Assembly (NCBI RefSeq): GCF_900091415.1
Contig: NZ_FMHU01000001.1
Coordinates: 1,736,001-1,800,000, forward strand
Reading direction: 5' to 3'
From: Micromonospora inyonensis
GTDB lineage: Bacteria > Actinomycetota > Actinomycetes > Mycobacteriales > Micromonosporaceae
Length of the DNA: 64,000 nt
Position numbers and translations under genes: made by a program
Notes under the pieces: model-generated
The model's database searches: none
The model's input: only the letters and a program-made list of their open reading frames with translations
Told to the model about the DNA's origin: nothing
Part shown: positions 48,671-57,172 of the stretch, piece after piece
Numbering within the stretch: position 1 is the stretch's first letter
How the letters are laid out: every line of letters begins with the position of its first letter

Positions 48671-50881
48671 GTGAGCGAGAACCCGCCGTCGCAGGCGTAC
48701 GCCCTCTATCACCCCGCCGTCCAGCAGTGGATCTACCAACAGGGCTGGGAACGGCTGCGTGACGTCCAGGAACATGCCGCCGGGTTGATCCGCGCCGGGC
48801 AGCGTGACGTGATCATCGCCTCGGCCACGGCCAGCGGGAAGACCGAGGCAGCACTGCTGCCGATCTGCTCGGTCCTCGCCGTCCGGCAGAAGCAGGGGCT
48901 CGGTGCCGGTGTGGCGGCGCTGCTGGTGAGCCCGCTGAAAGCGCTGATCAACGACCAGTACGGCCGGATCGCCGATCTGGCCGGCCCGCTCGGCCTGCAG
49001 GTGCACCGATGGCACGGCGACGCGCCGGCGTCCGGCAAGGCCCGGGTCCTGCGGGCGCCGCAGGGACTGTTGCTGATCACGCCGGAGTCCCTGGAGGCGC
49101 TGTTCGTCCGGCACGGCGACCGGGCACGACGCGTCTTCGGGAGCCTGCGACACGTGATCGTCGACGAGTTGCACTCGTTCATCGGCACCGAACGGGGAGC
49201 CCAGCTCCAGGCCCTACTGCACCGTGTGGAGGAGGCCGCCGGCAGGCGGGTGCCACGAGTGGCGCTCTCCGCGACTCTCGGTGACTTCGGCGGTGCCGCG
49301 GAGTTCCTCCGGCCAGGCGGCGGCACGGAGGCCGCAGTCGTCTGCTCCACCGAACCCGGCGGCGAGATCCGGCTCCAGGTCCGCGGGTACGTCGACCCGG
49401 CCCGGCCACCGGAACCAGGCAGGGAACGGGCCGACCGTGCGGCGATCGCCGACCATCTGTTCCGGACCCTACGGGAAACCGACAACCTGGTCTTCGCGAA
49501 CTCGCGCGCGGCCGTCGAGGTGTACGCCGACATGCTCACCCAGCGCGCCACCCAGGCCGGGGTGCGGGCCCGCTTCCTCGCCCACCACGGCAGTCTCTCC
49601 AAGGAGGTACGCGAACACGTCGAGGAACGACTCAAGGATCCGGCCGCCCCGATTACCGCGATCTGCACCTCTACCCTCGAACTCGGCATCGACGTCGGCT
49701 CGGTGGACTCGGTCGCCCAGATCGGCGCCCCGCCGACGGTTTCCGGCCTCCGCCAGCGGCTCGGCCGTTCGGGACGCCGGCCGGGCCAGCCGGCCGTCCT
49801 GCGCGTCTACGTTGCGGAGCCGGAACTCAACGCCGGAATCGCCCCCGCCGACGCGCTACGCCCCGAACTGTTCCAGACCGTCGCCATGGTCGAGCTGTTG
49901 ACCGCAGCCTGGTACGAACCGCCGGACGACACCGGCCTGCACCTGTCTGCACTGATTCAGCAGATCCTGTCGATCTGCGCGCAGCACGGCGGCGCGCGGG
50001 CCAGCCGCCTCTTCGCGACACTCTGTGACACCGGCCCGTTCCGGCGCGTCGACCGGGCCGTATTCGCGCAACTCCTGCGCGACATGGGCCAGCACCGGCT
50101 CCTTGAGCAACAGCCCGGCGGCGAGTTGCTTCCGGGCCGGGAAGGCGAGCGGCTACTGGGCCACTACAGCTTCTACGCGTCCTTTCACACCTCACTGAAC
50201 TACCGTCTCGTCGCCGACGGATACACCCTCGGCTCGCTCCCGGTGGACCGCCCGATCCTTCCCGGCACGATGCTCATCTTCAGCGGGGCGCGCTGGCGGG
50301 TCCTCTCCGTGGACACCGCCCAGCGGGTGATCGAACTGACCGCCGCCGAAGCCGGCAGACCGCCCGTGTTCCCGGGCACCGGCGGTGAGATCGCCGACGA
50401 GGTTCGCCGGGCGATGTTCCGGCTGTACCGTTCCACAGAGATTCCCCACTACCTCGACGCCACCGCACGGACACTGCTGGCCGAGGGCCGGGCCGCCTTC
50501 CACGCGTACGGTCACGCGACTCGCCGTGTCTTCGCCCAGGAAGCCGGCACCCTTCTGTTTCCCTGGCGCGGCGACCGGATCATGAACACGCTCGCCGCCG
50601 TCCTCGGTATGCGCGGCCTGGTCGTGGGCCAGGACGGTCTGGCGATCACGATTCGTGACTGCACACCGGCTCGGCTGCTTCCCGTGATCCGTAGCCTGGC
50701 TACCGGCCCGGCCCCGGATCCCGTCGCCATCGCGGCTGCGGTGCGCGCGAAGCAACATGACAAGTACGACCGCTACCTGAGCGAGAATCTGCTGAACCTC
50801 GGGTACGCGGCGCGCGCGCTCGACGTACCCGGAGCCTGGGCCTGTCTGTCCGACCTCGCGGACTGCGACACCGTGGGCTGA
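48671..50881 (+). CDS. brxHI: Lhr/BrxHI-like superfamily 2 DEAD/DEAH helicase
   Basis: 736-aa helicase starting at the GTG at 48671. Motif I IIASATASGKTEAALLPICS, Ia LLVSPLKALINDQYGRIADL, Ib LLITPESLEALFV, II HVIVDELHSF, III ALSATL, IV NLVFANSRAAVEVYADML, V ICTSTLELGIDVGSVDSVAQ and VI LRQRLGRSGRRPG. The C-terminal region lacks the four-Cys cluster seen in some relatives. The Lhr group translocates 3'-5' on single-stranded DNA, and BrxHI is the BREX member. Last gene of the right arm, probably working with the BrxD-like ATPase and TerB protein. Confidence 0.85.
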   Translation: MSENPPSQAYALYHPAVQQWIYQQGWERLRDVQEHAAGLIRAGQRDVIIASATASGKTEAALLPICSVLAVRQKQGLGAGVAALLVSPLKALINDQYGRIADLAGPLGLQVHRWHGDAPASGKARVLRAPQGLLLITPESLEALFVRHGDRARRVFGSLRHVIVDELHSFIGTERGAQLQALLHRVEEAAGRRVPRVALSATLGDFGGAAEFLRPGGGTEAAVVCSTEPGGEIRLQVRGYVDPARPPEPGRERADRAAIADHLFRTLRETDNLVFANSRAAVEVYADMLTQRATQAGVRARFLAHHGSLSKEVREHVEERLKDPAAPITAICTSTLELGIDVGSVDSVAQIGAPPTVSGLRQRLGRSGRRPGQPAVLRVYVAEPELNAGIAPADALRPELFQTVAMVELLTAAWYEPPDDTGLHLSALIQQILSICAQHGGARASRLFATLCDTGPFRRVDRAVFAQLLRDMGQHRLLEQQPGGELLPGREGERLLGHYSFYASFHTSLNYRLVADGYTLGSLPVDRPILPGTMLIFSGARWRVLSVDTAQRVIELTAAEAGRPPVFPGTGGEIADEVRRAMFRLYRSTEIPHYLDATARTLLAEGRAAFHAYGHATRRVFAQEAGTLLFPWRGDRIMNTLAAVLGMRGLVVGQDGLAITIRDCTPARLLPVIRSLATGPAPDPVAIAAAVRAKQHDKYDRYLSENLLNLGYAARALDVPGAWACLSDLADCDTVG

Positions 50882-50974
50882 CGGATGCGGCCGGCGTGAC
50901 ACCCCTCCTGCAGGGGTGCCGTAGCCCAGCACCTCGCCCGGATCCGAAAGCACCTGGACCACGTCGGCGCTGCC

Positions 50975-51078
50975 GGTGCGGTTCGCCCGAAGCGACGGGC
51001 CTCGCCGTACACGATGTCGTCTGAGGCTCGCGGGGATCAGACGATCTGACGGAGGTCGCTGCCGTAGTCGAAGATGAT
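50975..51078. repeat. Right copy of the XRE-antitoxin tail repeat
   Basis: Matches 41717-41820. Here it contains the 3' end of the XRE pseudogene and the 60 bases beyond its stop. The two copies are in the same orientation and flank the six-gene cluster, about 9.3 kb apart. Confidence 0.8.
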
Positions 51079-51355
51079 GCGCAACCGGGCGCCCAGTGCT
51101 CGCGCGTACCGGCTCAGCTCAGAGTCGCCACCTCGTTGGCATCCAGGTCGCCGTTTTCGATCTGGCTCACCCGGCCGGGCGTGACTCCCATCACCTCGGC
51201 CACCTTCCGCTAGGTGAAACCGAGACGCTTGCGCTCCTCGGCGAGGTGGAACGCACTGACCCACGCCTCGGTGCGGGCGCGTTCCCATCGAGCGCGTCGT
51301 CATCCCCATCGTGCAACTCGGCACGGATGTCGTCCCAGTCATGGAAGTCGCTCAT
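51037..51355 (-). pseudogene. XRE/HigA-type antitoxin gene with three lesions
   Basis: Pieces of one helix-turn-helix protein appear in different frames: MSDFHDWDDIRAELHDGDDD, then RARTEAWVSAFHLAEERKRL, then RKVAEVMGVTPGRVSQIENG (the HTH) and ELSRYARALGARLRIIFDYG to a TGA at 51037. Lesions: a frameshift before RARTEAW; a TAG where the family would have Gln (GFT-stop-RKV, CAG to TAG by one base); and a 5-base tandem duplication (GAGCTGAGC) before RYARAL. No partner toxin gene was found. The gene is dead. Confidence 0.8.
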
Positions 51356-51448
51356 CAGCTTTCCCTCCGTTTCCTCTCGAAGGCAAGCCAACCCCCGTAG
51401 GCGACGTCGCGGCCAGATCTCGGCGGCAGCTCCTTGAGGTTGCTGATG

Positions 51449-51460
51449 CTCGAACCCTGA
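51449..51460. repeat. 12-bp match to the tRNA-Lys T-arm region
   Basis: CTCGAACCCTGA occurs here and at 51581-51592 inside the tRNA-Lys gene, 132 bases apart in the same orientation. Possibly an attachment-site remnant, but short enough for chance. The rest of 51356-51566 shows no gene. Confidence 0.25.
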
Positions 51461-51566
51461 GGGTCGACCAGCGGACGCCCCAGACCCGGACCTGTCTCGG
51501 CGAGCATGTCGTCTCGGTCATGCGAACCACGAAAGCACAGGTCAAGAACGAGATCACGTTATGCGG

Positions 51567-51638
51567 TGGGCCGCCAGGGACTCGAACCCTGAACCTATGG
51601 ATTAAAAGTCCACAGCTCTGCCATTGAGCTAGCGGCCC
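51567..51638 (-). tRNA. tRNA-Lys (anticodon TTT)
   Basis: 72-nt cloverleaf on the minus strand. The acceptor stem is GGGCCGC/GCGGCCC with discriminator A; D arm GCTC...GAGC; anticodon loop CTTTTAA with TTT at 51606-51604; T arm CAGGG-TTCGAGT-CCCTG. No CCA is encoded (ACC follows). It marks the right edge of the accessory island, as tRNA genes often do for integrative elements. Confidence 0.95.
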
Positions 51639-51748
51639 GCGCGCTCAGGCTACCGGACAACGCGTGTTGACCGCTCGTCGCTTCCGGTGGGTGTCGGCCG
51701 CAGCCGGGCAGGACTCCGGCGGCATGCATCAGGCGATCCTCGGGAACC

Positions 51749-52060
51749 GTGGGAGGCATGAGAATCGCCAGGACCCCCGCCGTGGCCGCGTCGAGCGAGG
51801 TGCCGGGTGACGACGGCGTACGCCATCCGGGCGGCGAGGTGCACGCCTGGCTGCCGGGGCAGAACCAGACGCTGTGCGGGCTGCCGCTGAGTCGTACCCG
51901 GCTGCGTCGCTTTCCGCACGTGCCCTTCGACTACTCCGCAACCGACCAGCTCACCGGAGCCGACCCGGTCGGCTGGATCTGTCCGCGCTGCCTGGCCGCC
52001 GCCGGTGGGCGCGGGGGCCGTCACCGGCAGAGCTGGGAACGGCAATCACCCCGCCCCTGA
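51749..52060 (+). CDS. Small conserved zinc-ribbon-like protein, unknown function
   Basis: 103-aa protein (GTG start, or ATG at 51758). The recognisable part is GEVHAWLPGQNQTLCGLPLS, then RFPHVPFDYS and VGWICPRCLAAAGG. One Cys in CGLPL and a CPRC pair suggest a partial zinc-binding site. Proteins like this are common as short orphans in actinomycetes; no function known to me. It stands alone between the tRNA gene and an SDR gene. Confidence 0.55.
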   Translation: MGGMRIARTPAVAASSEVPGDDGVRHPGGEVHAWLPGQNQTLCGLPLSRTRLRRFPHVPFDYSATDQLTGADPVGWICPRCLAAAGGRGGRHRQSWERQSPRP

Positions 52061-52120
52061 GCATCCTTCGCCGGTCGGCGGGCACGGTTGGAGCGTGCCG
52101 CACCGGGTACGCGACCGGGC

Positions 52121-53203
52121 ATGCGGATCGTGGTGGTGGGGGCCAGCGGGAACGTCGGAACGGCCCTGTTGCGTCGGTTGCGTCGGGAATCGGGGCTGGA
52201 CCTGGTCGGGGTGGCGCGCCGATTCCCCGACCCGTCGGCGGGCCCGCCGTACGACACGGTGGAGTGGCACTCCTGCGACATCGGGGAACCGGGGGCGGTC
52301 GACCAGCTCGCCGGGGTCTTCGCCGGTGCCGACGCGGTGGTGCACCTGGCCTGGCAGATCCAGCCCAGTCACGACCAGCGGCAGTTGCACCGGACCAACG
52401 TCGGCGGCAGCCGCGCGGTGGTCGAGGCGGTGCTCCGGGCGAAGGTTTCCGCCCTGGTCCACGCCTCGTCGGTCGGCACGTACGCGCCCGGCCCGAAGGA
52501 CCACCCGGTCAGCGAGCGTTGGCCGACGACGGGGGTGCGCGCCTCGTCGTACAGCCGGCACAAGGCGCAGGTGGAGGAACTGCTCGACGGGGTCGAGCGG
52601 GAGCACCCCGAGCTGCGGGTCGTCCGGCTCCGCCCGGGGCTGGTCTTCCAGCGGGACGCGGCCACGGAGATCACCCGGTACTTCCTGGGGCCGTTCGCGC
52701 CGGTCCGGCTGCTGCGGTACGGCCGGCTGCCGCTGGTGCCCACCCACCGTCGGCTGCGTATGCAGGCGGTGCACGCCGACGACGTCGCGGACGCGTACGC
52801 CCGCGCGGTCCTCTCCGATGCGCGCGGGGCGTTCAACGTGGCGGCCGACCCGGTGCTCACGCCGGAACTGGTGGCCCGGCACTTCCACGGCTGGACGGTG
52901 CCGGTGGCCGCCCCGCTGCTCCGGACGGCGGCGGCGCTGACCTGGCGGGCCCGGTTGCAGCCGGTCGACCCGGGTTGGGTGCAGCTCGCCCTGGGCGTCC
53001 CGCTGATGTCCAGCCAACGGGCCGAGACCGAGCTGGGTTGGCGGCCGGAGCGGGACGCGCTGACCGCGCTGCGGGAACTCTTCGCCGGGATGGCCGACGG
53101 TGGGCACACGCCCAGCCCGCCGATGACCGCCCGTCACGACCTCGCCGGCCGCCCGGGTGGGCTGCTGCTGGGACGGCCGGCCGGGCACGGCAACCCGTAC
53201 TAG
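52121..53203 (+). CDS. NAD-dependent epimerase/dehydratase (extended SDR)
   Basis: Rossmann-fold enzyme acting on a sugar nucleotide or similar substrate. MRIVVVGASGNVGTALLRRL carries the GxxGxxG nucleotide motif; ADAVVHLAWQIQPSHD, ALVHASSVGTYAPGP (catalytic Ser strand) and SSYSRHKAQVEELLDG (YxxxK) follow. A substrate-specific C-terminal half follows (LVFQRDAATEITRYFLGPFA, VHADDVADAYARAVL). 360 aa from the ATG at 52121; no strong ribosome site seen. Substrate cannot be told from sequence. Confidence 0.85.
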   Translation: MRIVVVGASGNVGTALLRRLRRESGLDLVGVARRFPDPSAGPPYDTVEWHSCDIGEPGAVDQLAGVFAGADAVVHLAWQIQPSHDQRQLHRTNVGGSRAVVEAVLRAKVSALVHASSVGTYAPGPKDHPVSERWPTTGVRASSYSRHKAQVEELLDGVEREHPELRVVRLRPGLVFQRDAATEITRYFLGPFAPVRLLRYGRLPLVPTHRRLRMQAVHADDVADAYARAVLSDARGAFNVAADPVLTPELVARHFHGWTVPVAAPLLRTAAALTWRARLQPVDPGWVQLALGVPLMSSQRAETELGWRPERDALTALRELFAGMADGGHTPSPPMTARHDLAGRPGGLLLGRPAGHGNPY

Positions 53204-53257
53204 CGGCGAACGCCACCGGCCCGGCACGACACGGCGACCCGAGGTGGGCGTGCCGTG

Positions 53258-53294
53258 CCGACCCCGGCGGCCGGTGACCGGCCGCCGGGGTCGG
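53258..53294. terminator. Bidirectional hairpin terminator between converging genes
   Basis: Bases 53258-53275 are perfectly complementary to 53277-53294 (18-bp arms, essentially no spacer; arm starts CCGACCCCGGCGGCCGGT). It lies exactly between the converging SDR and DUF3494 genes, so it likely stops both transcripts. Confidence 0.8.
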
Positions 53295-53300
53295 TGCGGG

Positions 53301-54449
53301 TCAGGACTCGAAGGTCCTGCGTCGGTAGAGGAGAAGCAGGGCCGCGCCGGTGGCGACGGCGACGCTGCCGAACGCCGTCAGGACGGGTACCAGCGCACCG
53401 CCGCCGCTGGCACCGGTCACCGGCAGCTCCGTGCGGGTCGGCGTCGGGGCTCCCGTGGGCTGGCCGGTCGGGCTGGCGGTGGGGGTGCCCGTGGGGGTCC
53501 CGGTCGGTTGGCCGGTCGGAGTTGCGGTGGGGGTGCCCGTCGGGGTGCCGGTGGGTTGGCCGGTCGGAGTGCTGGTGGGGGTCCCGGTGGGCGTGCCGGT
53601 GGGTTGGCCGGTCGGAGTTGCGGTGGGGGTGCCCGTGGGGGTCCCGGTGGGTTGGCCGGTCGGGCTGCCCGTGGGAGTCGCGGTGGGGCTGCTCGTCGGC
53701 TGGATGCAGACCGGAGCGGTGATGGTGTTGGTGTCCAGGGTGACGGCACCCGTCCGGGCCAGCGCACGGCCCTGGAGGGTCGCGCCGGTGTTCATGGTGA
53801 TCGAGGTCTGGGCCAGGATGTTGCCGACGAACCGGGTGCCGGTGCCGATCGTGGCCGAGCTGCCGACCTGCCAGAAGACGTTGCAGGGTGAGGCGCCGTT
53901 GATGAGCACCACGCTGCTGTTGGACGCGGTGACGAGGGTCGAGGCGATCTGGAAGATGAACGCCTCTCCGGGGTTGCCCTGGGCGTCCAGCGTCAGGGTG
54001 CCGGTGAGTTGGGCGGCTGCGATCCGGTACACCCCGGGAGTGAGCGTGGTTCCGCCGAGTTCCGAGGGAAGACTCGTGAACGGGGTCCGGCCGGCGGCGT
54101 CGTTGTAGGCGGTGGTCAGGTCGTTCTGAGCCTGGAGGGCGACGGCGTCGGCGAGGTGGATCTCGCCCGCGACGAGGCCCGGTGGGAAGCCGGTGGCGCT
54201 GCTGCCCGGGTGGACGCCGAGGTCCTGCCCCAGGAAGCTCGGGCCGGTGTTGGTGACCGTGGAGCCGGCCAGCACGGAGAAGTTCGCCGCTGTGCCCAGG
54301 CCGACCGGCGCCACCTGCGCGCTGGCGCCGGTTCCGCTGAGGAGAAGCACCGCGGTGGCGGCGCAGCCGGCGGTGACGGCCGCGAGTGCCGGCAGCACGA
54401 CGCGCCGACGCAGACGGAGTCGACGGTGAAGGATCGGAATGACTGTCAC
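53301..54449 (-). CDS. Sortase-anchored DUF3494 (ice-binding-like) surface protein
   Basis: Signal peptide ([20 protein letters not shown], cleavage near ASAQV), then a DUF3494 beta-helix domain: [38 protein letters not shown], [60 protein letters not shown]. Then about 100 residues of Pro-Thr-Gly repeats form a wall-spanning stalk, followed by LPVTG, a hydrophobic helix and LLYRRR, an LPxTG sorting signal. DUF3494 proteins include ice-binding and adhesive proteins; which applies is unknown. 382 aa. Confidence 0.9.
   Translation of the reverse strand: MTVIPILHRRLRLRRRVVLPALAAVTAGCAATAVLLLSGTGASAQVAPVGLGTAANFSVLAGSTVTNTGPSFLGQDLGVHPGSSATGFPPGLVAGEIHLADAVALQAQNDLTTAYNDAAGRTPFTSLPSELGGTTLTPGVYRIAAAQLTGTLTLDAQGNPGEAFIFQIASTLVTASNSSVVLINGASPCNVFWQVGSSATIGTGTRFVGNILAQTSITMNTGATLQGRALARTGAVTLDTNTITAPVCIQPTSSPTATPTGSPTGQPTGTPTGTPTATPTGQPTGTPTGTPTSTPTGQPTGTPTGTPTATPTGQPTGTPTGTPTASPTGQPTGAPTPTRTELPVTGASGGGALVPVLTAFGSVAVATGAALLLLYRRRTFES
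53450..53700 (-). repeat. In-gene Pro-Thr repeat (48-bp units)
   Basis: Codes for tandem 16-residue units of the form [16 protein letters not shown] with small variations (TSTP, TASP). Nearly identical DNA units imply slippage or recombination and a variable stalk length between strains. Any strain comparison should show unit-number differences. Confidence 0.8.
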
Positions 54450-54632
54450 GATGTGGCCCTCTCATGGTGCGACTTCGGCAGTGGCCGCCATGACGGCGGT
54501 CGGCCAAGACACACGGAAGTGCAGATGTCCTTAATCGGACTTTTGCACATCAAACTCACAAGAGTGACAGAAACCTACAGAACGGCTCGAAGGTTTGGGG
54601 TTGGCGTATGTGGTCGGAACGCTGACCGGACG

Positions 54633-55064
54633 TCAGCCCAGCTTCGAACCGGTCACCGTGGGGTTGCGCCCCGGCTCCGGGTCGCAGTCGAAGGTGATGG
54701 TGCCGCCGGCCGCCACCGCCTTCACCACCGCGTCGGAGGTGCAGCTCGCGGCGGTGCCGTTACCGACCACCCGGGTCGGTCGGGAGGTGTCCACCATGCG
54801 TGCCTCGGCCGGCACGGCCGCGCCGCCGTTCGGGTTGCCGGCCCGCAGGACGCCACCACCGGGCCGGGACGGCTTCGGGGCCGGGCTCGCGCTCCGGCCG
54901 CCCATGCCGACCGACGCCCTCCGTACGGCACCGGGGCTCGCGGCGGCCGTGGCGGACGCGGCGGCGACCGGGATCTCGGTGGCCGGCTCGCCGCCCGGCC
55001 CGGACGGGCCGCAGCCGGCGAGGGCGACGGTCGCGAGGACGAGGAGGGCGACGGCGGGTGTCAT
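54633..55064 (-). pseudogene. Truncated lipoprotein, start of a beta-helix-type surface protein
   Basis: The N-terminus is a lipoprotein signal (ALLVLATVALAGC, lipobox L-A-G-C at residue 18), then a low-complexity linker and VDTSRPTRVVGNGTAASCTS with VAAGGTITFDCDPEP. That last part is how right-handed beta-helix (pectate-lyase-like) surface proteins begin, and they normally run several hundred residues further. Here it ends after 143 residues at KLG-stop, and 54480-54632 shows no continuation. Read as a 3'-deleted gene; a genuine short lipoprotein is less likely. Confidence 0.55.
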
Positions 55065-55120
55065 GCGCGCCGGTCGATGCTAGGCGCTCCGGTGCCGGCC
55101 ACCTACCCAGGCGCGGGAGG

Positions 55121-56320
55121 TCAGAAGCCGGCGCAGAGGTACGGCAGCTCGCGTGGGAAGAGGCGACGCAACTCCAGCATCGCGTCGACCGGTACGTCAC
55201 CGAGCTGCCGCACCACCACCTCGGCCGGGTCGAGTGCCCCGTACACCAGGGCGGAGAGTCCGGCGGCGGTGAGCGTGGCGGCCGGCGGGTCGACCGCGCC
55301 GAGGGACGCCCCGGAACGGATCTCCAGCTGCCCGGTCGTTCCGTCCAGCAGGAACGTCCCGGCGAGCCACCGGTCCCCGATCAGCTCGACCTGGCAGCAC
55401 CCGGCCCCGGCGGGCAGCCCGGCCAGCGCGTCCATCGAGAGCACCCGGGCCATCGGGGCGGACTCGTCCGGCCTGGTCACCCGGGTCTCGCAGACCACGC
55501 CCAGGTCGGTGGCCCAGAGTTCGGGCAGCTCGTCCGGGGCGACCACCACGCTCACCCGTTCGACCTGGTCGACGTGCCGGGCGAGGAACTGCAACAGCAA
55601 CGCGCGGCCGAGAGGGCTGACGGCGAGCAGGTGTCCACCGTCCAGAGTGCCGCCGTAGCCGTCGATCCGGTAGGTGAGCAGGCCCTCGGTCACCCCGTTG
55701 ACCCGCGCGGTCACCAGCCAGCGGTTGTCGTCCTCGCGCACCCGGATGCGGCGGTACTCGGGAAGGACCGCGAAGCCGTGCCGCTGCACCAGGCAGCGCT
55801 CGTGGAAGGCGGAGTACTCGTCGTATCCGGTACCGGTCCGTTGCCAGGCCAGCTCGCCCGGCAGCTCCACACGCAACAGCTCGGCGAGGTCGCCCGGAGG
55901 GAACGTGGCGGTACGCGGCGCGGGGAGGTTGACGTAGCCGAACCGCTCGTAGAACGAGGGTCGGAACGGATAGAGCGCGGAGAGCACGTGCCCCTCGTCG
56001 CGCATCTCGTCGAGCAGCTGGTGCATGAGCGCCCGGACGTGGCCCTGGCGGCGGGCGAGCGGATGACTGGCGAGCCCGGCGACACCGGCCATCGGCAGCA
56101 CGTTGCCGCGCAGGTTCTGCCGCATCGGGACGGCGGAGGCGCAGGCCAGGGTGGTGCCGTCCGCCTCGGCGACGAGCGTCCGGTTGCCCTCCTGGTACGG
56201 CAGCCAGTCCCGCATCGCCTCGGCGTCGTCCGCCGCCCGGGGCGTCTCGTCGAAGGAGTACGCCTGGAGCGGGAAGCTGGTGGTCAGGCGTTCCTCGGCG
56301 GTAAGGCGACGGATGCTCAT
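55121..56320 (-). CDS. Eis-like GNAT N-acetyltransferase
   Basis: 399-aa protein of the Eis family (multi-acetylating GNATs, some acting on aminoglycosides). N-terminal GNAT domain: MSIRRLTAEERLTTSFPLQA, VLPMAGVAGLASHPLARRQG (acetyl-CoA loop RRQGHVR) and YPFRPSFYERFGYV. A second degenerate GNAT and a C-terminal SCP2-like domain follow (VDPPAATLTAAGLSALVYGA). The chain ends in Phe, whose carboxylate is catalytic in Eis. Natural substrate unknown. Confidence 0.85.
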   Translation of the reverse strand: MSIRRLTAEERLTTSFPLQAYSFDETPRAADDAEAMRDWLPYQEGNRTLVAEADGTTLACASAVPMRQNLRGNVLPMAGVAGLASHPLARRQGHVRALMHQLLDEMRDEGHVLSALYPFRPSFYERFGYVNLPAPRTATFPPGDLAELLRVELPGELAWQRTGTGYDEYSAFHERCLVQRHGFAVLPEYRRIRVREDDNRWLVTARVNGVTEGLLTYRIDGYGGTLDGGHLLAVSPLGRALLLQFLARHVDQVERVSVVVAPDELPELWATDLGVVCETRVTRPDESAPMARVLSMDALAGLPAGAGCCQVELIGDRWLAGTFLLDGTTGQLEIRSGASLGAVDPPAATLTAAGLSALVYGALDPAEVVVRQLGDVPVDAMLELRRLFPRELPYLCAGF

Positions 56321-56380
56321 GTGTCCATCCCAACCCCGCTCCCGGAGCCCCGCAACCCGATTCGTTGGTCGGCCGTCGGC

Positions 56381-57100
56381 TCAGACCTCGGTGACGTCGG
56401 AGATCACGACCGTGACGTTGTCCGGCGCGCCCGCCTGGTGGGCCAGTTTCACCAGCTGTTCGGCACACTGCTGGCGGTCCCCGTACGTGAACACGGTGTT
56501 CGCGACCGTGCCGTCGTCGACGTAGTCGGAGAGCCCGTCGCTGCACAGCAGCAGACGGTCACCGGGCAGGACGCTGTACCGGGCGATCGACGGCGGCGCG
56601 TCGATCCCCTGGACCGCCCGGGTGACCAGGGACCGCTGGGGGTGCTGGCGGGCGGCGGCGGGAGTGACGGTCCCCTGGTCCACGAGGGCCTGGACGAAGG
56701 TGTCGTCCCTGGTGAGCTGGTGCAGCGCACCCTCCCGGAGCAGGTAGCACCGGGAGTCGCCGACCTGGGCGACGACCAGGACGTCCCCGGCGAGCAGAGC
56801 GGCGGTCAGCGTGGTGCCCATGCCCTCGCGTGCCGGCTCGGCGTCGATGGCCGCGCGGATGCGCAGGTTGGCGGTCTGCACGACGGCGCGGAGCGCGTTC
56901 TCCGCCTCGTCCGGCGTCTCGGGGGGTATCAGCTCGTCCAGGATCCGGATGACGATCTCGCTGGCGACCTCCCCGGCCGGCAGTCCACCCATCCCGTCGG
57001 CCACCGCGACCAGCCGCTCCCCGGCGAGGGCGGAGTCCTCGTTGTTGGTCCGGACCAGGCCGACGTCGTTCAGGATGGCCGAGCGGAGGATCAGCTTCAT
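56381..57100 (-). CDS. PP2C-family Ser/Thr protein phosphatase
   Basis: Metal-dependent phosphatase. Aspartates of the bimetal centre lie in RTNNEDSALAGERLVAVADG, DGMGGLPAGEVASEI, LLCSDGLSDYVDDGTVA and AGAPDNVTVVISDV; the MGTTLTAALLAGDVLVVAQV and GDSRCYLLREGALHQLT strands are standard. 239 aa from the ATG at 57100, the size of PstP/PrpC catalytic domains, but without a membrane anchor, so cytoplasmic. No kinase gene is adjacent. Confidence 0.9.
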   Translation of the reverse strand: MKLILRSAILNDVGLVRTNNEDSALAGERLVAVADGMGGLPAGEVASEIVIRILDELIPPETPDEAENALRAVVQTANLRIRAAIDAEPAREGMGTTLTAALLAGDVLVVAQVGDSRCYLLREGALHQLTRDDTFVQALVDQGTVTPAAARQHPQRSLVTRAVQGIDAPPSIARYSVLPGDRLLLCSDGLSDYVDDGTVANTVFTYGDRQQCAEQLVKLAHQAGAPDNVTVVISDVTEV

Positions 57101-57172
57101 AGGTGAAGTCTGCCAAGAAGACCGTGCCCGCGTCTCCACCCCATGGTCGCCCCGGGCCGGCGTGGCTCCCGT

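Noticed and set aside
42027..50881. Calling the cluster a BREX system
   Set aside because: Only BrxD-like and BrxHI-like proteins are present. No methyltransferase, PglZ phosphatase, BrxC, BrxA or BrxB is found in the window.
53450..53700. Short tandem repeats that could suggest a CRISPR array
   Set aside because: The repeats are contiguous, in frame, and code for a Pro-Thr stalk; there are no unique spacers.
54800..57106. A 768-codon plus-strand open frame
   Set aside because: It runs antisense to the Eis-like and PP2C genes and shows no recognisable domain.
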